This document shows positions 56,228-64,000 of a stretch of DNA of 64,000 bases, piece after piece. The translations under genes were made by a program, and so were the position numbers. Below the pieces are notes generated by a model, which was not told the origin of the DNA, did not search any database, and saw nothing but the letters and a program-made list of their open reading frames with translations. Each line of letters begins with the position of its first letter. Positions within the stretch are counted from its first letter, which is position 1. The stretch is from Lytechinus variegatus. Taxonomy: Eukaryota; Echinodermata; Echinoidea; Temnopleuroida; Toxopneustidae. Location of the stretch: assembly GCF_018143015.1 (NCBI RefSeq), contig NC_054741.1, positions 63,152,697 to 63,216,696 of the forward strand, in the 5' to 3' direction.

Positions 56228-57617
56228 GTTAATTTATATTAATTTGAGATTGTATTTGAAGTTACTTTAAGAGATAATGCAAAATCACTGTAAATCAATT
56301 CTGCATAGTTTTATTTTAAACAGAATCTTCACCGGACTGAATAACGGATTTTGATAAGTCATGGCAATCTGAGAAACTAGAGAAATCGAATCTATCAAGC
56401 ATATCATTATGAAGTTTATAAATAGGTAGTGGGGTACACATGGTGTGGGGGCCTTTGTGGTGCTTTTCCACTCTCCCTAAAATATTATCATGACCAAGAA
56501 AAAAAAAGAAGGGTTAAATAAGATATTATTTTCTGAACATCATGTCGAAATCTATCACAATATTTGATTCTTATTTTAAACGAATGTTTGCTCGCTCGCT
56601 TTGATATATTTTGCCTGATACACCATATCTCGCCCTCTCAAAATATTCGGCTCATTACGCCACTGAACATGAGTAAAAAATTAAAAATAAAACAAATTAG
56701 ATTATACGCAGTCAAAACAAAGTTTCACCTATGAACAATCAACAATGATGGTTTCTTTTTAACCGAGGGTCATAGAGCCTAATTTCCTTTTTCTTTAGAT
56801 TTTACTTTTACTATAAAGTAGCCATCTCAATCTCTAATTTCTCTGCTATTTCTTTCATTTCTCTATCTTACCGTTTCCCCCTTTTCTGCCCCACCCCCCC
56901 CCTCTCTCTCTTTCCCTCTCCTTCCCCCTTTCTATCTTTTCCTCTCTCCAGTACTGTTTCCTCTTTCTTCTCATTCCTTAATATACACATTGTATTTATA
57001 CACATACACCATCCGAGCATTAATACACAAATATTTATTTTTCATTTATTTTATTTATAGTTATCAGTAAAAATAATCAACGAGCAATTTATACATATAC
57101 AAACATATTATGTAACAATTAGAGTCGCTAAGAATGCTTATTTAGAACAACGGAGTTTAGTCATAAAAATATTTCAGGCTTGCTTATAATTACATTCATT
57201 TCATTAAAAAAAGCGTTACCTGGTGTAGCTAACACAAGAAACAACATGTGGGATCACACTACGAACGGACGGGTATTTTTAGTAATTTTCTTTTCTCTTC
57301 ATTTGCTCATTTTTACTCTGTTATTATACAGTTTCCCGAAAAACAATCTTTTGAAAGACATCATCTATTTATAGTTTTTACAAAAAAAGTTTCGTTATAT
57401 TCTGTTAATTTTTTTTATTTTCTGTTATTTAAAGTTCAAAAATTATTTTTTAACTACAACAATTGATTGCAAAAGTACAAAATAATAAAAGCTTCCAAAT
57501 GTGAACTCAAATGGAGAGAATACGCTATTCGCGAATACTATTGACATCAGTTCTGTCTGTTCCATCTAACTTTCAGTGGTTAATGTAATGTCGATGTTCG
57601 GTGATCGAAAAATAGCT
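56228..57617. other. Spacer downstream of paralogue 4
   Basis: CT-rich tract with a C run at 56875-56945; otherwise AT-rich. On the minus strand AATAAA occurs at 57419-57414, about 200 nt after the stop at 57618, a plausible polyadenylation signal. Confidence 0.5.
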
Positions 57618-59711
57618 TTAGGCGGTAATGGTAGGTTGATTGGTTGGAAAATTATTTGTAGTAGGAGATACGGAGTTGGTTGTAGTTGGCGCCTGGGTGA
57701 CGTCTATAATGTGAAAAAAAGAAGAGTTAAAGGGAAGTTGGTTATATCTGCTAACATGTAACTGATTTTTTTTTAATATCATTGTGATCAATTGTAAACT
57801 TTGTTTCTATTGTAAACGTATGCATTTGGTAACATGCACTATGAGAAACTTCCAATTACCTGTATGAGAATAATAAAACTTTCAATTAAAAACAACAACA
57901 ACAGCAATACATTAATTTGCTTAAGGAATTGTTATAACACGATGTTTAACTATCTTACGAAATGAAATTGGCCTTATACACTCTAAGAATGAGAAATCAG
58001 CCGAACAGCTTAATCACATTTTTGTAATAAAAAAGTTTCAATCACACTTTCGGAAATGAATATCATGTTATGAGAGGTACAAAAAATAATACTTGCAAAT
58101 AATTTGATAAATCCGAGTTTGAAATAAGTATATTAACATGTGAAGGAAAAATCGATATTAATACACGTTTTGCTTTGATCGACGGTCTAGTTTATTAACT
58201 AAAGATTAAATCAGATAATATCATTTCGCCTCAACACTCACCTTGGCATCTAATGAGATTGACTTTTGAAGGGCCACAAACTGCTTCCATAGCTGCGCAT
58301 GCGCTGAGGATGGCGCCTCCCTTGGCGTTGCAGAAAACATTTCCTCCTTGAGCCAAGTCAAGGATTTCCTCAACCTTGTTACCATCCCAATTCTGAAAGG
58401 GACCTCGAGGTGTTTCCAGATTTTCTCCGTGTTCTTTCACGTCTTCGATCACGTTTTCAAAGTCGCAGCCGCTAGCACTTTCTTTGTTGTAGAATTCACA
58501 CATCTCCAGGAGGTATCGCGTTTCCAGTGAAGTGGTAGTAGTTGCTGAAAGAAAACAGTGAAAAGAGTAATTGGTCACATATATTTTTTAACCCATGCAC
58601 AGTAAGTCACGTCGGTATCAATAATGCATGTATTAATTTTCAATTATTTGCCTGTTTGCCGTAGGTTACAGGGTAGTGTGAGTGCATTTAAACGCTGTTG
58701 ATCAAGGGCAGAAGTGCCGTGCCGGGAATCGAACATCGGACTTAGTAAGGTCTCTCAGACCAGACAGCTGCTGAAAATCTACAACTCCCTCTGAATGATT
58801 CAAAATCCAATGTATGACGTCTATTATAAAGGGATTGCCAAAGCCTTTCATATAATTCCTAACCATCAACATGATCAGAGAACAAAGAACTGTAGCCAAA
58901 AAATGAATTAGTAAAAAAAGAGCGGGGAAAAGTTTCAGAATCGAGATTAATCTTGGAGCCTAATAAAAGCAATTTGTTAACTATTTGCAAGATAACAAAC
59001 TTTAATTTTCTGTACCGTCTACTTTTCAGTAGCGTAAAACACTTATTTTTAAACTATCGGGCATGTCAAGAAAGCATGCATTCTTGAAAGGTAATTTCAA
59101 CAAAAATAAACTTGAATGGCTTTCAGCGTTCTGGGAGTGCGGGTGGAGTTCACTTAAAGAACATAAGTAAATGTCCAAGTAATGTAAGGTTGTAATACAT
59201 CGTTTAATAAAAAAAATTGATATTCTTTCCTTAGAGATCAAAGCCAAATGAAGAGGGTGGTAAAACATTCAACATTGTAAACAGCTCCGACATAATGTTA
59301 TACTTACGTTGCCCTTTCACAAACGCCAAGGCTACCAAGCATAGACAACCAACAATGGTGATTTTCATCTGTGAAGGGGAAAATAAAGGTAAATAAGTAA
59401 TAGTATGGTAATGAAACTGATGTAGGCTATTTGTATAGCCCGTATTTCATCCTTGTTAGGTGCATGTCTATATTACCCCGACTGAGCTCGTCTACCGAAT
59501 CCGGTCCTCACAGCCTTTTTAGGGGAATTCTTTCTTGTCGAGACTCATACTATGAAACTTTTATATTCCATATATAAAAAAGGATGAACAATTTGAATAT
59601 AATATGAGATCAACATAATGAAAGGACATAACGAAACATTCCAGGGGCAGAATGGAATGATTCATGCCACCAATAATCTTAATAAAAAAGTATACTTACA
59701 CTACTTGCCAT
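57618..59711 (-). CDS. Secreted six-Cys-domain protein with Thr/Pro-rich tail (paralogue 4)
   Basis: Exons 59711-59700 (MASS), 59368-59308, 58544-58242 and 57703-57618; 153 residues; GT-AG introns of phase 0, 1, 1. Exon 2 encodes MKITIVGCLCLVALAFVKGQ, a signal peptide. Exon 3 opens with a Thr run (PTTTTSLETR) and then shows EMCEFY, SGCDFE, VFCNA, SACAAMEAVC and IRC, so the six cysteines and the CAAME block are kept although the rest has drifted from paralogues 2 and 3. WDGNKVEEILDLAQ matches the GYDGDIVEDYLDMA position. Exon 4 encodes the tail QAPTTTNSVSPTTNNFPTNQ followed by PTITA. The product is probably secreted and O-glycosylated on the tail. Family and function not recognised. Confidence 0.85.
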
Positions 59712-59800
59712 GATAGTGGATGATCGAGAAGCTGTGTAAAAAAATCTTTCAGTAAACGCTTACTGTAATCAAATGTTATAGGGAGCTAATTCTGCTTCAG

Positions 59801-59808
59801 TATTTATA
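59801..59808 (-). promoter_or_regulatory. TATA box of paralogue 4
   Basis: TATAAATA on the minus strand, 97 nt upstream of the ATG at 59711. Confidence 0.7.
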
Positions 59809-60264
59809 TGAAATTCTGCTCCCGGAAAGTGAGCTGCTACAGTTTACTTGATGCTATTGCCATAATCATCATTGTTTTCACTAATGTTTATGAAAACATC
59901 CATTTTAAACCATCTTGGGCGTTTAATCTTATTGAAACAAACTAATCCACTTGAAATTTCAAATGTCATTGATTGTTTCATTATGTTTTAAGGCCTTGAG
60001 TTATCCACGCCAAGTGACCTAAGAACATCGCATTGCCAACATTCGACTTAACAGATGTTCATGGGCTTTATATCACTTTCTTGAAATTAAGATGATTGAG
60101 CTGTTAGCAAATGTGTTGCTGAATGACTAGAATGGGAGGTGCCTATCCGCTGTCGAAGGAGTCTAGATTCCTATCTCATTATTAGCTCTCTTAAACACAC
60201 AAATCATGTTCATTTTCGTGATATGGAATGGCTCATTCAATCACGATAATTCGAAAAGAATATA
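59809..60264. other. Spacer upstream of paralogue 4
   Basis: Would include distal promoter sequence; nothing specific recognised. Confidence 0.45.
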
Positions 60265-61197
60265 CAGTACGTATAAGAAAGTTGACACTTAAAAAAAAAT
60301 CCTATAAAACTATACATTTGTAATATCCTGAAGATTTTTCCACATTTTAACATTGGTACAGATCCATTTAAGCAAATGACGATATAACTGTCAAAAAATA
60401 TTTCCGCTTGAGTCAGCACCACTTACTTTTGAAAAGTTATTGAAAAATGATTTGCGCAAAACTTTGAAATAGTTATGCAAGCAAAAGTAGACCTTAATCA
60501 TGAACACGTGGAATTTAGCTAGTAAAATTGATTTAAAGATATCTTTTACCTTTTATAACTTGTTTCCTTGCCCAGAACACTCCGAAGAGTGCATTACGCC
60601 CCATCCCAATCCCAAACACACCGAGGCCATCGTGACGATATTTGCTTTACACTGAGCTGTAATTTTTAGGCTTGATTTTTATTATGTTAATCATTGTCAA
60701 GCATGGGGAAAGTGTGGAGAAACAAGACAAATATTAAATGAAAAATAAAATGTAAACCCACTTTAAATGATGAAAACTTAGTGAAAAAATGTTGGAGATG
60801 TCTGATATAATCCAGCTGACACAAAAAGGGTAAAGGTTGTGCTTGAAAGTGTTGAAATTTCAATGTGGTTGGCGAATTGTTACAAAATGCTTGAATGTAT
60901 CCGTTTTATTTCAATTGACTAAAAGTTTATAGGAAATGGATGAGAAATGTTTCACAGGTGAGTTTGATTTCTCCCTTTCCCCTTGACACAGTGTGAAAAC
61001 GAGAATTTCTGCGCAAACAGATTTCTTTACAAATTGGACAGTGCTCACTTAAGTGTAACATTCTGTCAAAACTTTTACTTCCATTAGATAGATGAGACCC
61101 AAACCCAAGATTATATGTGAAAACATTACCCACATGTTGTATACTTTTTAATTCCCAGGGCTTTTTTAAAAGTTAACACCTACTTTTGTACGTACTG
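60265..61197. mobile_element. Mariner-like non-autonomous element, copy 2
   Basis: The ends CAGTACGTATAAGAAAGTTG and, as reverse complement of the right end, CAGTACGTACAAAAGTAGGT are flanked by TA on both sides (60263-60264, 61198-61199). It is collinear with 48951-49761 in reverse and about 120 bp longer. TIR plus TA duplication fits Tc1/mariner; no transposase frame. Confidence 0.85.
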
Positions 61198-61669
61198 TAT
61201 ATTTGACGTGGTTTATGGGAGAATGACTGAATGAATTGAGATTATTTACAGTTCATTGAATAAACCTGGAAAGTATAATATTCCTTATTCAAAATTATTT
61301 TATTGGTCAATATATGCATACAAAGAAATTTGGTTTTCCAATTGCTTAAACAATAAGTATACACAAAGATGAAAATACATTATATCATAACAATATTGAA
61401 AACTGAACATAAACAAAAAAACAAAATAAATCATTAAGAACTTTATGAACTTTATGAAAATTCATAGTGCAATGGGATGGTGATAAAAGTAGGTATGCTG
61501 CTATAACATTCCCAGGCCTCCATTATTATCATCAGTGGTTTCACGTCATTCCAGTATACTAATTTAGTATTCAAATTGATATTAACGAAAGCAATGATAT
61601 CGTATAATAACATGTCTATCCCACATGATTTATAAGTTTCATTAAGGATATTGTTCCCATGAGTATCTT
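61198..61669. other. Spacer, nothing recognised
   Basis: AT-rich, no gene. Confidence 0.45.
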
Positions 61670-61800
61670 TGCAAAGCCTTGTAATCAGAAGATCATGTGT
61701 TCTAATCCACACTAGCGTCTTCATATTAGGTCATTTGTATTAGCCATTTCCCTACTCAGTATTGCATGGTTACTTGGGGAGCGCTTAATGAAAGGATTTG
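61670..61800 (+). mobile_element. Decayed SINE fragment
   Basis: TTGTAATCAGAAGATCATGT and CTAATCCACACTAGCGTCTT parallel the 44436-44715 SINE around its B box, with many changes. Confidence 0.5.
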
Positions 61801-61964
61801 ACAGATGTTTTAGCCAGCAAGTCCAGTTTTTATCCGACAATTTCCGTAGTAACAGTGCTTCTCAGCCAATCAACATCAAGTTGTCAGATTAGACAGGTTG
61901 ATGAAATCCTCCCCTGCTAAAATGAGACAGCAAAGTTTGCATATCGATTTAGGAGCACTTGCTA

Positions 61965-62095
61965 GATTATTATTATTATCATTACTATTATTGTTATTGT
62001 TATCATTATTATTATTATTATTATTGTTGTTGTTATTATTATTATCATTATTATTACCACCACTGCTAATACTTCTACGACAACAACTACTACTA
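61965..62095. repeat. (ATT)n microsatellite
   Basis: ATT/GTT/ATC triplets; source of Leu-rich and Asn-rich artefact frames. Confidence 0.95.
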
Positions 62096-62202
62096 TTCAT
62101 TATTACTATTGTCATGGTCATGATACTTATCTTTGTCACTATTTTTGCAATTGTTATTTCCAAAGCGTATTATGTCATGTCAGCCAATCAGGCCTTTTAA
62201 GA

Positions 62203-62339
62203 CCTGGGACCCGTAACACAAAGGTTAGCGATTGATCGTACTCTTGATATTCACGATGGATTGTACATTGTAGTATTATGGAATCAATCGTAAAATATGT
62301 TCTGCTATCATTGCTCAGCTTTGTGTTACGGGCCCCTGG
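62203..62339. mobile_element. MITE, CCAGGGCC..TAACACAAAG family
   Basis: CCTGGGACCCGTAACACAAA at the left pairs with TTTGTGTTACGGGCCCCTGG at the right. Relative of 37302-37464. Confidence 0.85.
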
Positions 62340-62409
62340 AGATCCTATCCTATCGAAGACCATTGATTTTGAGGAGTGAAAAGGGAAGTGTGTGTGTATG
62401 AGAGAGGGT

Positions 62410-62584
62410 GGTTGTGTGTTTGTGTGTAAGTTTTTTGTCGGACGTGTACCAATCAAATATGATTAATTGCGTCTGGGACCGACCTTTAACGTCACCATCC
62501 GAAAGACGTGACCAGGGCTCGAACCTTGAACCTCTGCATCAATTTGTAACTTCCCCCACATAGCTTGAATTACAACGCCCAGTT
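62410..62584 (-). mobile_element. SINE with 7SL-RNA-like 5' part, copy 2
   Basis: Shares the tail CGTCTGGGACCGACCTTTAA and the B-box region with 25262-25450. At its 5' end GGGCGTTGT joins directly to AATTCAAGCTATGTGGG, so the central part of the 7SL-like segment is deleted here. Confidence 0.6.
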
Positions 62585-64000
62585 GTGTGTTAGTTCATAA
62601 AGATGAATATTGTTTAACATGTGTTTTTTTTTCTTCAGTTAATTGTTCCAAATTTAAATGATATGCCATGTCATGTCATGCATATATTAATATATATATC
62701 TTACTTGATCATGAGGGTAACGTCGAAGATAAAATGCGCGCCCTTGCAAATTCTCTCCTCATAGGCCTAGCTGGCTTGATAGGATAAGGAGAAGCACACG
62801 TAGAAGTAGCAACATAAAAAATTGAGGTAACAAAGCTTCGTTTTTAACTTACCAGATGTGAAGAAGGTAATAGAAAAGATAGGATGGTAGTGGAGTTTAA
62901 AAGGGCTGGCCTACATTGTCATGATAGCCGAAATCGGATAGAAGAAATAGTGTGGTAGACTGTGAATATTGAAACTAGATGAGAGGCAAGCATGCAGACA
63001 TTGTCCAACTCCCTCCCCCTCTCCATCTCTCTCTCTCTCTCTCTGATATGCTGTATACTGTATCATGCCGAAGTTGGAAGATAAAGAGTCAAAACGTTTC
63101 ATGATCTAATCTACTCAATTAACATTCATCTCTTCGCGATGATAATAATATTCATATTTGAATATGAAGTGAGAATTACCCACATAAATTTACAACTAAC
63201 CAAGAGAGCAGAATGTAGACTAAGATGTCTTTAGAAATATAAAATGTTAAAACTAGCTTCTTGTATGTTCCATACTTTCATCCTATTTATGTTCCCTGTG
63301 TGTGAGCATGAGTGTGGGTGTGTAAATGAGGATTGCACCGTGTAAGTATACAAAAAAGACTTGACACCTCAGAAAGCCCCGTTTTCAGGAAAAAATATGT
63401 CATGAACGCATAATCATTATATATGGCTGGAACGAGTATTTTCTCCCAATTAATTTTATGCCATATTTATGGGGTATGTCTTCACGCTTGGATGATAGGT
63501 AGGTATTCTTTGCAGTGATGTAAATTTTGGTTCGCGCCATGCTATGAATGAATCGAGATGTCAATGATTTCATAATCCTACATGAGTTAGTAAACACTAT
63601 TATTCGCAAATACATTTTCAATGGAATTAACTTCAGAATTGATACTAAAAAGTGTTAATTAAACAATTATAATGCAATTTATTGAAAATGTGTTTAGAAA
63701 TGGGTTTAACACAACCCTTGTAAGATTATGACATCATTGATATTTCGATTCCTTAATTGCAATCATGCCTTACTTTGGCGCAAATCAGAATTTACATCAT
63801 TACATTTAATACCGCCTGATCTTCCATGCGTTCACACATACCACATAAATATGGTATCAACAAATTTGGGAGAACATATTCTTTTAGAACAAATATAATA
63901 AGTATGTGTTCATGCCATATCATTTCCTCTCTGTTTTCATTCTTTCTTTTTGTCATCTTGTTCCTCTCATATGATGATTGTTTTCGCATAATTCCCATTA
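62585..64000. other. Right edge, no gene recognised
   Basis: CT microsatellite at about 63008-63042 and TG-rich patch near 63300. Short open frames only. Confidence 0.5.

Noticed and set aside
58715-58745. tRNA gene suggested by GTGCCGGGAATCGAACATCG
   Set aside because: Only a B-box-like stretch; no acceptor or anticodon stem can be formed.
61898-62200. Leu-rich 100-codon frame resembling a membrane segment
   Set aside because: Translation of (ATT)n; the hydrophobicity is an artefact.

Overview
The window looks like intergenic-rich DNA from an invertebrate deuterostome, most likely an echinoderm. Sea urchin is my best guess, from remembered SINE consensus sequences, and I could not check it. 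It is AT-rich and packed with microsatellites, palindromic MITEs, tRNA-derived SINEs and pieces of non-LTR retrotransposons. I saw no retrovirus, LTR element or Polinton genes.

The host genes are four paralogues, all on the minus strand: 14473-11089, 46489-43985, 53086-51334 and 59711-57618. Only their largest exons stand out as open frames. Reading the splice sites by eye gives the same four-exon design in each: (1) a tiny exon with the 5'UTR and four codons (MTTT, MATT, MATT, MASS), (2) a 61-67 bp signal-peptide exon, (3) a 291-306 bp exon for a domain with six conserved cysteines, and (4) a low-complexity tail exon. Intron phases are 0, 1, 1 in all four. A TATA box (TATAAATA in three, TATAAATT in one) lies about 97-119 nt upstream of each start. 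Three tails are Thr/Pro-rich and mucin-like. The tail of the 14473-11089 gene is instead built from four PGRxGWGM-like repeats in a Pro/Gln/Gly context. I do not recognise the family. The products should be small secreted proteins of 153-232 residues, and this cluster is the main candidate for something undescribed.

The 29 kb between the first and second gene, and the spacers around the others, are mobile-element territory. Notable items are: two copies (1874-3958, 33849-36339) of a 2.1-2.5 kb foldback-like element with TGTTRCACCC ends, both in C/G homopolymer runs, one of them nested in a hAT-like MITE; a piggyBac-like MITE with TTAA duplications (18246-18968); a 5'-truncated L1/Tx1-like LINE (26525-29850); two SINE copies whose 5' part resembles 7SL RNA (25262-25450, 62410-62584); two copies of a mariner-like non-autonomous element (48951-49761, 60265-61197); a pair of 145-bp tandem-repeat arms in inverted orientation (30305-32020, 38190-38905); and a 72-nt perfect tRNA cloverleaf with a UCA anticodon (41653-41724).

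All exon borders were set by reading GT/AG sites and cross-checking phase among the four paralogues. No alignment or database search was possible.
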